Shown here: positions 1 through 8,901 of the stretch, in pieces
How positions within the stretch are numbered: position 1 is the first letter of the stretch
Layout of the letters: the number at the start of each line of letters is the position of its first letter
Assembly (NCBI GenBank): GCA_963675925.2
Contig: CAXXIB010000003.1
Coordinates: forward strand, 1 to 64,000
Direction: 5' to 3'
DNA from: CAXXOK01 sp963675925
GTDB taxonomy: Bacteria; Bacillota; Clostridia; Christensenellales; Aristaeellaceae
Length of the DNA: 64,000 nt
Program-made: the position numbers and the translations under genes
Notes under the pieces: generated by a model
What the model saw: the letters and a program-made list of their open reading frames with translations, nothing else
What the model was told of the DNA's origin: nothing
Database searches by the model: none

Positions 1-1251
1 AAGAAACTGTTGTCTATCCTAATTGTCGCGTTTATGTTGATTGGCGTTGTAAGCGCTGCTTCGGCTGAAGTCGCAATCGATGTATTCCAACTCAAAGTCG
101 AAATCGATCCCATGCTGCAGGACTTCGTTGCGCTCTACTCCGGTATGACCGATGGCGTAACGGTTACAGCGGAAACGCTGGGCGGCGGCGCGGATTACGG
201 CGGCGCGATTAAAGCCAAGCTCGCGGCCGACCAAATGCCTGTCATCTTTATGATCGAAGGTGCTGGCGGTTACGAACTGTGGAAAGACTATATTGCTGAT
301 ATGTCTTCCTGCGCATGGGTAGCGGACACGGATCTGGCCTATTATTCGCCGGAAGGCGTACCGGTCGGATTCCCGATTGCCATGGAAGGCTTCGGTTTAG
401 CCTACAATGCCGATATCCTCGCGGCAGCCGGCATTGACCCCGTAACCTTAACCACCTTCTCTGCAGTCAAAGCGGCCTTTGAAACCCTGGATGGCATGAA
501 GGCGGATCTGGGATTGGATTCCGTAGTTTCCTGCGGAACCTCAACCTCTGGCGGGTTATGGTGGGTCACCTCACAGCACGTGTTTAACGCGTACTATGCA
601 GGATACCTGGGCTATAACGATTCCTCCGTGTACGACATGGCACGTGCTGGCAAGATGGACACCGAGCGCCTTGGAGCATTCGCCGATTATCTTGCCATGC
701 TGTACCAGTATTCCGACCCGGAAATCCTGGCAAACGGCAATTACGACTCTCAGGTTGCAGCGTTTGCATCCGGCAAAGCAGCGTTCATCACGCAGGGCAA
801 CTGGATTGATCCTAACCTTGCCCAGCTGGAAGCAACCTTCCCCATGGGCTATATCTCGCACTGCTACCTTGAAGAGCCGACCCAGGGCCTGTTCATGGCT
901 GCCCCGTCCTGGTTTGTAGTCAACAGCCAGGCAACGCCGGAGCAGCAGGCCGCAGCGTTTGCGTTCCTGGACTTCATGGCGACAAGCGCTGAAGGTGCCA
1001 ACTACATGGTCAAAGAAGCTGGCATGGTACCGGCGTTCAAATCGGTATCGATGCTGCCTTCCGGCCCGCTGTCCAGAGCTTTGGTGGAAGCCAGCGCCCG
1101 CGGCGGCAACTATAACTGGTATTTCGGGATGAACCCGGACGGATTTAACCAGTATACCCTGGCCCCGATCTTTGAACTGCTGGCTGTGGATGCCGATAAA
1201 GATGCGTTTATCGCGGATGTAACAGCAGCGTTTGAATCCATCGCAGAATAA
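1..1251 (+). CDS. Sugar ABC transporter substrate-binding protein (5' end cut)
   Basis: Extracytoplasmic solute-binding protein, family 1 (maltose-type), delivering a sugar to the two permeases that follow. The frame is open from base 1 and reads K-K-L-L-S-I, so probably only the initiator Met lies outside the window. A basic start, a hydrophobic stretch to about residue 18 and a cut near VSAASA/EVAID make a type I signal peptide. There is no lipobox Cys, which is unusual for a monoderm binding protein. About 416 residues are visible, normal for the family. The downstream alpha-glucosidase suggests an alpha-glucoside ligand (inference). An internal TTG at base 10 is open in the same frame but would cut into the signal peptide. 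Confidence 0.88.
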   Translation, partial: KKLLSILIVAFMLIGVVSAASAEVAIDVFQLKVEIDPMLQDFVALYSGMTDGVTVTAETLGGGADYGGAIKAKLAADQMPVIFMIEGAGGYELWKDYIADMSSCAWVADTDLAYYSPEGVPVGFPIAMEGFGLAYNADILAAAGIDPVTLTTFSAVKAAFETLDGMKADLGLDSVVSCGTSTSGGLWWVTSQHVFNAYYAGYLGYNDSSVYDMARAGKMDTERLGAFADYLAMLYQYSDPEILANGNYDSQVAAFASGKAAFITQGNWIDPNLAQLEATFPMGYISHCYLEEPTQGLFMAAPSWFVVNSQATPEQQAAAFAFLDFMATSAEGANYMVKEAGMVPAFKSVSMLPSGPLSRALVEASARGGNYNWYFGMNPDGFNQYTLAPIFELLAVDADKDAFIADVTAAFESIAE

Positions 1252-1262
1252 CCATAGCATTG

Positions 1263-1293
1263 CAAGGGGAGAGCCGAAACGGTTCTCCCCTTG
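1263..1293 (+). repeat. Intercistronic stem-loop
   Basis: A stem of about 14 bp (CAAGGGGAGA pairing with TCTCCCCTTG, extended by CCG/CGG) closes on a tiny A-rich loop just after the binding-protein stop codon. The following T-run is weak. Such structures between a binding-protein gene and its permease genes often stabilise the upstream mRNA, so that more binding protein than permease is made. That role is inferred here. Confidence 0.55.
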
Positions 1294-1344
1294 GCTCTTA
1301 CAGGCATCCGCTGGGTTGCCTGTGCATAGCCGGGCGCGGCGAAT

Positions 1345-1376
1345 AGGGGAGACACATTGAAATCTCCCCTGTTTTT
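1345..1376 (+). terminator. Likely partial rho-independent terminator
   Basis: AGGGGAGA pairs with TCTCCCCT around a 10-nt loop and is followed by GTTTTTA. It lies before the first permease gene, so read-through is probably partial. It would further lower permease expression relative to the binding protein. Confidence 0.5.
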
Positions 1377-1405
1377 ACTACAACGAGGATGGAGGCTGAT
1401 GCAGC

Positions 1406-2296
1406 TTGAAAAGACGGGGATGGATTGATGCTCTATTTATTTTCCCCTGCGCGCTGGCGTTTGTAATGGTCATCGTATGTCCGTTTTTTATTGGCATATA
1501 CTATTCCATGACGGACTGGAACGGGGTAAACCCTGTAATTTCCTGGGTGGGCTTTATCAATTTTCAAGGCATGTTCAGCCAACCGCAGTTTATTTACTCG
1601 TTCCTGATGACGCTGATGTTTACGGCAATCAACATTGTTTTCGTCAATCTGGTGGGTTTTTTGCTGTCGCTGCTGGCGACCAGCAAAGTACGCTTGCGCA
1701 ACTTGTACCGTGCCGGGTTTTTCGTGCCGAATTTGATCGGCGGCATTGTGCTGGGCTATATCTGGCAGTTTCTGTTTAACAATGCCATTTATTGGCTGGG
1801 AAACAATCTGGGAATCGGGTTTTTATCAAGCTCGCTCATCTCAAAACCTTCCACCGTGATCTGGGCCATGTCCTTAGTCAACACATGGCAGTACGCCGGT
1901 TATATCATGATGATCTATGTAGCGGCCATTCAGTCGATTTCTGAAAGTATCATGGAAGCAGCCAGCGTCGACGGCGCGAACTACTTCACACGAATCCGGA
2001 AAATATTGATGCCGATGATGGCCAACGCGTTTACCATTACGATTTTCCTAACGCTTACAACGTCATTTAAGCAATTTGATCTAAACTTCTCCCTGACCAA
2101 CGGAGGACCGGCGCTGCGCTTTATGGGTAAGGCGATTCGTTCCAGCCAGCTGCTGGCGATGGATATCTACTCCACCGCCAATGGACAAAACAGGATGGCG
2201 GAGGCGCAGGCGAAAGCTGTGGTATTCTTCATCGTCCTTGTGGTGTTTTCGCTTTTACAGGTCTATATCAATAAGCGCAGGGAGGTGGAAGCATGA
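1406..2296 (+). CDS. Sugar ABC transporter permease, MalF type
   Basis: Inner-membrane permease of a carbohydrate ABC importer, 296 aa and about six membrane segments. The EAA loop that docks the ATPase is visible around MEAASVDGANYFTRI. The start is TTG at 1406, with a GAGGATGGAGG ribosome site 9-10 nt upstream; the nearby ATG at 1399 is out of frame. It overlaps the next permease by 4 bases (ATGA). No ATPase gene is in this operon, so a shared MsmX/MsiK-like ATPase elsewhere probably powers it (inference from the family). Confidence 0.92.
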   Translation: MKRRGWIDALFIFPCALAFVMVIVCPFFIGIYYSMTDWNGVNPVISWVGFINFQGMFSQPQFIYSFLMTLMFTAINIVFVNLVGFLLSLLATSKVRLRNLYRAGFFVPNLIGGIVLGYIWQFLFNNAIYWLGNNLGIGFLSSSLISKPSTVIWAMSLVNTWQYAGYIMMIYVAAIQSISESIMEAASVDGANYFTRIRKILMPMMANAFTITIFLTLTTSFKQFDLNFSLTNGGPALRFMGKAIRSSQLLAMDIYSTANGQNRMAEAQAKAVVFFIVLVVFSLLQVYINKRREVEA

Positions 2297-3198
2297 ACCT
2301 GCAGCATACAAAATCCATTCATCCCGCAGGGCTGGTGGGCAAAAGAAAAAGCCATGCCTGGCCGGTCGTGCTGGAAATTGCGAGTTTTCTTTTATTTCTG
2401 CTCTTCATGGTTCCCTTCCTCATGGTGTTGCTTAGCTCTGCCAGAACTGCCAAGGAAATCATCGAATATCCCATTGGCTTACCGCAGAACTGGGGGCAGC
2501 TATTTCTAAACATCAAGCTGATTTTTGAAAACCCCACGACAGATTACATCGGAGCGTTTTTCGACTCCATGATCATCACTACACTCTCGCTTGCGGTGAT
2601 TTCCATCTTTTCGGCGATGTGTGCCTGGGCGCTGGTACGCAACAAAAAGAAGTGGTCAACGGTTATCTTTTTGATGTTTGTCGCCGCCATGGTCATTCCC
2701 TTTCAGGTGGTGATGTTCCCGCTGGTTCGCTGGTTTAAAATTGTTGGCGATTTTCTGCACATTCCACTGCTGGGAACCTATCATGGGATTGTATTTGCGT
2801 ATCTGGGGTTTGGCTGTTCCATGTCCATATTCATCTTGCATGGCTTTATCAAAAACGTTCCCCTGGAACTGGAAGAAGCCGCCACTATCGACGGCTGCAG
2901 TCAGGCGCGTACGTTTTTCAGCGTGGTACTTCCGCTTTTACAGCCTGCGTTCATCACGGTGCTGATCCTAAACGGCATCTGGATATGGAACGACTTCCTG
3001 CTGCCGCTATTGGTGCTGGGGTCTAACGGAAAAGTGCAAACGATTCCGCTGGCGGTTACGTCGTTTGCGGGCTCGTATCTCAAGCAATGGGACTTGATCC
3101 TGACCTCGACCCTGCTTGCGATGCTGCCAATTATCGTGCTGTTCATCTTTGCACAGCGTTACATTATCAAAGGTATGGTGGAAGGCTCCATTAAATAG
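2293..3198 (+). CDS. Sugar ABC transporter permease, MalG type
   Basis: Second permease of the importer, 301 aa, with the usual cytoplasmic N-terminus, first membrane helix around residue 30 and an EAA loop at LEEAATIDGCSQARTFF. It is translationally coupled to the first permease through an ATGA overlap. Together the two proteins form the heterodimeric channel for the sugar captured by the upstream binding protein. Confidence 0.92.
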   Translation: MNLQHTKSIHPAGLVGKRKSHAWPVVLEIASFLLFLLFMVPFLMVLLSSARTAKEIIEYPIGLPQNWGQLFLNIKLIFENPTTDYIGAFFDSMIITTLSLAVISIFSAMCAWALVRNKKKWSTVIFLMFVAAMVIPFQVVMFPLVRWFKIVGDFLHIPLLGTYHGIVFAYLGFGCSMSIFILHGFIKNVPLELEEAATIDGCSQARTFFSVVLPLLQPAFITVLILNGIWIWNDFLLPLLVLGSNGKVQTIPLAVTSFAGSYLKQWDLILTSTLLAMLPIIVLFIFAQRYIIKGMVEGSIK

Positions 3199-3222
3199 TG
3201 AAAGAACAATGAGGGATTGTCC

Positions 3223-4884
3223 ATGGAAAATTGGTGGAAACGATCGGTTGTCTATCAGGTATACCCTCGCAGCTTTATGGACTCAAACGGAGACGGGATA
3301 GGCGATTTGCAGGGCATCACGCAGCGCTTGCCCCATATTCGGGATCTTGGCGCGGATGTGGTGTGGCTAAGCCCGATTTACCAATCCGGCGGGCAGGACA
3401 ACGGCTACGACATCAGCGACTATTACAAAATTGAACCGGCGTTTGGTACGATGGAGGATTTTGACGCACTGCTGAACACAGCGCACAAACTGGGCCTCAA
3501 AGTCGTGATGGACTTGGTCGTCAATCACACATCGGACAAGCATCCCTGGTTTATCCAGTCGCGCAGCTCCCGTGACAATGATAAGCGGGATTACTATATC
3601 TGGCGCGACGGAGTAAACGGCGGGCCGCCTAACCGCCTGATGGGCTATTTCAGCGAACCTGCCTGGGAGCTTGACGAGACTACCCGGCAGTACTATATGC
3701 ACCTGTTTACAACCGGACAGGTGGATTTGAACTGGGACAATGTAAGCGTACGCCGGGATATCTATACGATGATGAACTGGTGGCTGCAAAAGGGAATCGA
3801 CGGCTTTCGGATGGATGTCATCAACTGCATTTCAAAGCCCGAGCAGGCGATAGCGCGGGATGGCGGCGCGGGGGCCAGCTGTGAAAACGGCCCGAAAGTC
3901 CACGAGTATCTTCAGGAAATGCAGCGGGAAACCTTTTCCCACTTCAACTGCATGACTGTCGGGGAAACACCGGGCGTATCGGTAGAGGAAGCGGTTCGCT
4001 ATGCAGGCCTTAATCAAAAGGAACTCAATATGGTCTTTCATTTTGAGCTCATGGACGTGGATAACGGCACATATGGCAAATGGACGGACAAGCGCTTTGA
4101 CTTGCTGGATGTAAAGCGTGTTGTAAGCCGCTGGCAGGAGGGGCTGTACGGCAAAGCCTGGAACAGCCAATATCTCGGCAATCACGATCAGGCCCGCTGC
4201 GTCAGCCGTTTTGGGGATACCTCCACGCCGCTTTTCTGGGAAAAGAGCGCTAAAATGATCGCGACCTTCCTGCACATGCTGCAGGGTACACCCTATGTAT
4301 ATCAGGGTGACGAAATCGGCATGACGAACACGCATTTTATCGATATGACGGATGTACGGGATGTGGAATCGTTCAACGCATACCAGCTGTATGTTGAGCA
4401 GCTGAAAGTGATCTCTCATGAGGACATGATGCGCTACATCAACCGGCGCGGTCGAGATAACGCGCGCACGCCTATGCAGTGGTCCGGCCGGAAAGGGGCG
4501 GGCTTTACCAAGGGGGAACCCTGGATAGGGATTAATACGAACTATACGCAGATCAACGCCGAGACGCAGGTTCACGATCCCGATTCCATTTTCAACTATT
4601 ATCGCCAGCTGATTGCACTTCGCAAGGAGTACGATTGCATTACAAGCGGCGAGTACCAGCTGCTGGATGGTGCCAACCCGCAGGTATACACCTATCAGCG
4701 CAAGACGGAGGGAGAGACGCTGCTGGTACTGTGCAATTTCAGTAGTACTGTGCAATCCGCCGCGCATGTCAAATCGCTTTGTGCGCAGCGAAACTGCAGG
4801 CGGCTGCTGGGCAACTATGAGCAGGAACAGAGCGCTGCTGCCGATCTGCGCCCCTATGAAGCGAGGGTCTATTTGCTTTCGTAA
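3223..4884 (+). CDS. GH13 alpha-glucosidase (oligo-1,6-glucosidase-like)
   Basis: Cytoplasmic glycoside hydrolase family 13 enzyme, about 553 aa, splitting imported alpha-glucosides to glucose. The GH13 motifs are present: QVYPRSF near the start, DLVVNHTS, GFRMDVIN with the nucleophile Asp about residue 198, the acid/base Glu about 248 in VGETPG, and NHDQ with Asp about 322. The residue after the nucleophile is Val, as in oligo-1,6-glucosidases; maltases often have Thr there, but trehalose-6-phosphate hydrolases also carry Val, so the substrate is open. I chose ATG 3223 (GAGGG 7 nt upstream) over the in-frame TTG at 3217. It lies 24 bases after the permease gene, in the same operon. Confidence 0.92.
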   Translation: MENWWKRSVVYQVYPRSFMDSNGDGIGDLQGITQRLPHIRDLGADVVWLSPIYQSGGQDNGYDISDYYKIEPAFGTMEDFDALLNTAHKLGLKVVMDLVVNHTSDKHPWFIQSRSSRDNDKRDYYIWRDGVNGGPPNRLMGYFSEPAWELDETTRQYYMHLFTTGQVDLNWDNVSVRRDIYTMMNWWLQKGIDGFRMDVINCISKPEQAIARDGGAGASCENGPKVHEYLQEMQRETFSHFNCMTVGETPGVSVEEAVRYAGLNQKELNMVFHFELMDVDNGTYGKWTDKRFDLLDVKRVVSRWQEGLYGKAWNSQYLGNHDQARCVSRFGDTSTPLFWEKSAKMIATFLHMLQGTPYVYQGDEIGMTNTHFIDMTDVRDVESFNAYQLYVEQLKVISHEDMMRYINRRGRDNARTPMQWSGRKGAGFTKGEPWIGINTNYTQINAETQVHDPDSIFNYYRQLIALRKEYDCITSGEYQLLDGANPQVYTYQRKTEGETLLVLCNFSSTVQSAAHVKSLCAQRNCRRLLGNYEQEQSAAADLRPYEARVYLLS

Positions 4885-4906
4885 AATAAGAATCACTTGA
4901 CAAAAC

Positions 4907-4943
4907 AACCCATCCTACTTACGATTGTAGGTAGGATGGGTTT
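4907..4943 (+). terminator. Rho-independent terminator of the alpha-glucoside operon
   Basis: A perfect 12-bp stem (AACCCATCCTAC with GTAGGATGGGTT) with a 12-nt loop and a short T-run, 22 bases after the glucosidase stop. It isolates the transport operon from the downstream sensor gene. Confidence 0.75.
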
Positions 4944-5023
4944 CTTCGTTGCCCTGAAAGAATAATAGTAAGAGATACTTTCGCTTCCGGTATGCAATGG
5001 AGGCGAAACAGGAGTAGGCTGTA

Positions 5024-7330
5024 ATGAGTCAAAACCATCTGACCAAGACGAGAACAATTGGCGTGATGATCGGCGATGTAAGCTACGACTTCGCTTTGGA
5101 GTTGATGCGCGGACTCAACGATGCCGCGACGCAACACGGCATACAGCTTTTATATATGACGGGCATGCAGCGCCATATTGCGCCGGATGATGCCAGCCAT
5201 GAGCAGGAGATTGTCTCCCGCTATAATAGTATCTATGATTATACAAGCCTTGTCGGCGCTGATGCCTATATTATCTCCTCCGGATCGGTATCGGTGCTGG
5301 AGAGCGAAGAAGAGTACAAGCGTTTTTTGGAACGGTTTGAAGATATGCCGTGTGTATTGCTGCAACAGGAGCTTCCGGACGATAAAGACGGGAAATGTTC
5401 CATTACCATTGACAACTACAGAATTTTCATGCAGTGCATGGAACACCTGATTGTGCACCATGGATACCAGACAATAGCCTATATTGCCGGGCCCAAACAA
5501 CACCCGGAGGCCAGGGAGCGCGAGCGGGCTTACCGCGATGCGATGACCAAGCACGGCCTGCCTTTGGATGAGAGCATGATCGCCTATGGAGATTTATCCG
5601 GGTTTGTGGAAGAACAGGTTACGGAGATCGTAAGCAAGCACCCGGAGCTGGAAGCGATCGCCTGCTGCAACGATGAAATGGCGAAAACCGCTTACAAGGT
5701 ATGCGAAGCCCGTGGTTTGCGCGTCGGGATTGATGTAGCGATCACCGGGTTTGATGATTTTGTCACAGGCCAAACCATGACGCCGCCGCTGACGACCGTG
5801 TCGCAGGATGCCTACAGAACAGGTGAAACGGCGATCCGGCAGGTGCTTTCTCTGCTGGAGGGAAACGAAACCTGCTCAATCAAACTAAGCACAAGCCTGA
5901 TGATCCGCAACTCCTGTGGCTGCCACGATGGTGCAGCGGCATACGAATATGAACATGCATCGGGGCAGACCTATCAAGCGTATATCGACGAAGTGCTGCA
6001 AAGCATTCGGGAGAAGCTGATGGCGTTGTTTGCCCAGCCTGGGCAGGAGGCGCAGGCAGCCGCCATTGCAAAGCTGTTGGATCATGTGAAGTTGCTTGCG
6101 CTTTCGGAGGATAAGGAGCTACTGGATGTACGCGCGCTGGATGCCTGGCTGGTGGAAATCGTTGCCCAGCTGCAATCGGCTAGTGGCGTTGTAGCGGAAC
6201 GGATTTACGATTGCCTGATACTGCTGGCAAGCGGGACGATCGACCCGGTACTCAAACAGTTTTATACGATCCTGCTGCGGGTGCAGGGATTCCTGTTTAA
6301 ATATGCCATGCGGGAAAACGTACGCCTTGTGGAACGCATCCGCACGCAGACGTGGTTTGTTCCGGAGTTCATCCGCGATATGGTCGTGATTGTCGATGAG
6401 GACGAGCGCGTATATTACAACGTCGTCAGCAAGCTGCGCAGCATAGGGCTGAAATCGCTGTATATTTGCCTGCTGCCGGAGCCGCAAATTCGCCGGTCCG
6501 AGCAGGGGGAATTCAACGCCGATAAGCTGCTGCTGGCAGCCTACCTGAGCGGGACAAGCGTCAAGGCGTTCCCGCGCCAACGCATGCCGGTAATCGACCG
6601 CGATCACCCGCTGTGCAGCCTGCAGGATTTGGACAGCGCGGCCCATATGATCAGCTTTAGTATATTCTCTGGCGATCTGCAATTTGGCATCTGCCTGTGT
6701 GAAACGGACCGGAATACAAACCCGCTGATGCACATTGTCGGCTTGCAGCTTGGCATCCTGTTCAATTTTCTGAATCTGAAGCGCAAGGAAAGAATCGTAG
6801 CCCAGGAAATTGAACATATACAAAAGAAAAACGAAGAACTGAACTATCTGTCGGAGTTCGATTCGCTATGCAACATTTATAACCGCAGGGGGTTCATTCA
6901 ACAAGCACTTCGCCTCAACCGGAGAAATGCCGGTCGAAAGGCGTTTCTTGTGTTTGCTGATCTGGACTACTTGAAGAAAATCAACGACAACTTCGGCCAT
7001 GCTGCCGGGGATGATGCCATCCTCACTGTGAGTAATATCTTCAAAAGCGTGATTCGCAGCGGCGACCTGATCGCCCGCATTAGCGGGGATGAGTTTGTGG
7101 GCATGTTTATTATTGATGATACCGGATTTCGTACCAACTTTGAAAGGCGGCTTAAGCAAGCCAGCGACCTGTATAATGAGACCTCCGGTAAGCCGTATTA
7201 TGTGGATATTTCCGTGGGCATTACCGATTTTGAGTGCGAGGAAAATCTGGAGATTAGAGCCATTATCAACCAGGCTGACCAGTACCTGTACCAGGCCAAG
7301 CAGCATAAACGCCCCAGCGTGATTAAATAA
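5024..7330 (+). CDS. Periplasmic-binding-like sensor fused to GGDEF diguanylate cyclase
   Basis: A 768-aa protein with no signal peptide or membrane helix. Residues about 10-300 form a LacI-type periplasmic-binding-like sensor domain (starts IGVMIGDVSYDFALELMRGL), but the usual N-terminal DNA-binding helix-turn-helix is absent. The middle (300-610) is unrecognised. A short coiled linker precedes a GGDEF domain (about 620-765) with NIYNRRGF, the metal-site FADLDYL and an active SGDEF at 687-691. An RSGD inhibitory I-site lies exactly five residues upstream. Such a protein should make c-di-GMP in the cytoplasm under control of a small ligand, plausibly a sugar, given the alpha-glucoside operon upstream. 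Start ATG with GGAG upstream. Confidence 0.88.
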   Translation: MSQNHLTKTRTIGVMIGDVSYDFALELMRGLNDAATQHGIQLLYMTGMQRHIAPDDASHEQEIVSRYNSIYDYTSLVGADAYIISSGSVSVLESEEEYKRFLERFEDMPCVLLQQELPDDKDGKCSITIDNYRIFMQCMEHLIVHHGYQTIAYIAGPKQHPEARERERAYRDAMTKHGLPLDESMIAYGDLSGFVEEQVTEIVSKHPELEAIACCNDEMAKTAYKVCEARGLRVGIDVAITGFDDFVTGQTMTPPLTTVSQDAYRTGETAIRQVLSLLEGNETCSIKLSTSLMIRNSCGCHDGAAAYEYEHASGQTYQAYIDEVLQSIREKLMALFAQPGQEAQAAAIAKLLDHVKLLALSEDKELLDVRALDAWLVEIVAQLQSASGVVAERIYDCLILLASGTIDPVLKQFYTILLRVQGFLFKYAMRENVRLVERIRTQTWFVPEFIRDMVVIVDEDERVYYNVVSKLRSIGLKSLYICLLPEPQIRRSEQGEFNADKLLLAAYLSGTSVKAFPRQRMPVIDRDHPLCSLQDLDSAAHMISFSIFSGDLQFGICLCETDRNTNPLMHIVGLQLGILFNFLNLKRKERIVAQEIEHIQKKNEELNYLSEFDSLCNIYNRRGFIQQALRLNRRNAGRKAFLVFADLDYLKKINDNFGHAAGDDAILTVSNIFKSVIRSGDLIARISGDEFVGMFIIDDTGFRTNFERRLKQASDLYNETSGKPYYVDISVGITDFECEENLEIRAIINQADQYLYQAKQHKRPSVIK

Positions 7331-7399
7331 CCCGGAAGCCACGATCAGAAAGCAACCCACGCGCCATGTCCATAAAATGATATTTGGAAGCAAGCAAAC

Positions 7400-7440
7400 G
7401 CGGCATACGCTTACGAAAGCGCGAGTGCCGCTTTCTTTCT
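7400..7440 (+). terminator. Terminator after the GGDEF gene
   Basis: GCGGCA pairs with TGCCGC around an inner CGCTT/AGCG stem and is followed by a TTTCTTTC tract. It lies about 70 bases after the stop codon. Confidence 0.6.
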
Positions 7441-7496
7441 GCGTGGATGTATGTTATACATAGTAGTAAGCAAAACAATCCTAAAGGAGGCTGCCT

Positions 7497-8228
7497 ATGT
7501 TCAGTCCCAACGATTCGTTTCTATACATCCTGACGGCTGTTGTACTTGTGATCATCACAGGCCAGTCTGTGTTTTTTCTCGTGCGGGCTATGCGGCATGC
7601 CAAGGCCATTGGCATTCCCATGGCGACGCTGAAAAAAACCATACTATCCAGCGCGGTCTATACCATCGCACCAGCCGTTGCCATCTTGCTGGGCGTGATT
7701 ACCCTGTCTAAATCACTCGGGTTTCCGCTGCCGTGGCTGCGGTTGTCGGTCATCGGTGCCATCACGTACGAAACAGCGGCAGCCGGGGCGGCGACCAATG
7801 CGCTGGGCTTGTCGCTGGGCACTTTGATTACGGATTCGTCCGCGTTTCTTACGGTGGTTTGGGTGATGACAATCGGTATCCTGTTCAGCCTGGTGATGGT
7901 GGTGTTTCTGGCCAAGCGCATTGAAAGCGGTATGACCAAGATACGCACGCGGGATGAGAAATGGAGCGGCATTCTGGTCAACGGCCTGTTTTTGGGCATG
8001 ATATCCGCTTTTCTGGGATTGGTGTTTGCCGATGTGGGCAAAGGGCTTACAGGCTGGATCCCCGTGCTGGTCATGCTCTCGGCCATGTTGCTGATGCTGA
8101 TTCTCGGCGCGCTGATGAAACTGCTTAAGTGGAAATGGCTGCAGGATTATGCCCTGCCGATTTCTATGCTCGGCGGTATGGCGCTTGCGATACCGATTAC
8201 CAATATCGTTACGATGCTGGCGCAGTAA
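7497..8228 (+). CDS. DUF5058 family membrane protein
   Basis: A 243-aa polytopic membrane protein with about six hydrophobic segments. It matches my memory of the DUF5058 family, which is widespread in Clostridia and has no assigned function. The stretch around AITYETAAAGAATNALG, rich in small residues, may line a transport path (inference). The start has a strong AAAGGAGG site. It heads a three-gene operon with a second membrane protein and an M20 peptidase, which suggests a two-subunit transporter for a peptide or amidated amino acid cleaved by the peptidase. The substrate is unknown. Confidence 0.72.
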   Translation: MFSPNDSFLYILTAVVLVIITGQSVFFLVRAMRHAKAIGIPMATLKKTILSSAVYTIAPAVAILLGVITLSKSLGFPLPWLRLSVIGAITYETAAAGAATNALGLSLGTLITDSSAFLTVVWVMTIGILFSLVMVVFLAKRIESGMTKIRTRDEKWSGILVNGLFLGMISAFLGLVFADVGKGLTGWIPVLVMLSAMLLMLILGALMKLLKWKWLQDYALPISMLGGMALAIPITNIVTMLAQ

Positions 8229-8240
8229 GGAGGCGGAAGT

Positions 8241-8891
8241 ATGGATTATAAAAATAACACACACCGGTATGGACGCTTCTGGGTGACAACGGTCATCGTA
8301 CTGCTTTTGCTGGTGCCGGTCGCCATCGGAGTATACTACGGCACACTTCCCGACATGAACGGGCTTTGGCGCGGGCTGCTGGGGGTTGTGCCGATATTCT
8401 GGACGGTCGGCGCAATTGAAGTGTTTACCTATACGCCCATGCTTGGTGTGGGTGGAACCTATTTAGCGTTTATCACAGGAAACCTGACCAATCTCAAGGT
8501 GCCTTGCGTAATCAATGCCCTGCAAGCCGCCGATGTGAAACAGGGAACCGAAGAAGCTGAGGTACTTTCCACAATCGCGGTGGCCGTATCCTCCTTTGTG
8601 ACAATGGCGATTATTGCCTTGGGCGTGCTGCTGCTGACCCAAATCGAGCCGCTGATTGAATCGCCCACGCTGCAACCGGCGTTTGAAAACATCCTGCCGG
8701 CGTTGTTTGGCGGACTTGGCGTGGTGTTTATCTCCAAGAACTGGAAAATCGCCATTGCGCCGCTGGTTTTCATGATCGTCCTGTTTGTGCTGGTACCATC
8801 GCTGGCGGGCTCTGTGGGCATTCTGGTGCCTGTCGGAGCACTCATTGCAATCGGTACCGCCCGTATTCTATATAACAAGAATCTTCTGTAA
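8241..8891 (+). CDS. Polytopic membrane protein, partner of DUF5058
   Basis: A 216-aa protein with about five or six membrane segments and a glycine-rich GVGGTYLAFITGNLTNLK stretch. I do not recognise a named family. It follows the DUF5058 gene by 12 bases behind an AAGGAGG site and precedes the M20 peptidase by 10 bases, so the three are almost certainly co-transcribed. The similar size and topology of the two membrane proteins suggest a heteromeric transporter (inference). Confidence 0.7.
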   Translation: MDYKNNTHRYGRFWVTTVIVLLLLVPVAIGVYYGTLPDMNGLWRGLLGVVPIFWTVGAIEVFTYTPMLGVGGTYLAFITGNLTNLKVPCVINALQAADVKQGTEEAEVLSTIAVAVSSFVTMAIIALGVLLLTQIEPLIESPTLQPAFENILPALFGGLGVVFISKNWKIAIAPLVFMIVLFVLVPSLAGSVGILVPVGALIAIGTARILYNKNLL

Positions 8892-8901
8892 GGAGACCCG
8901 T

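Noticed and set aside
8785..8901. Longer start for the M20 peptidase
   Set aside because: The extra 39 codons overlap the preceding membrane-protein gene. ATG 8902 has AAGGAG at the right distance.
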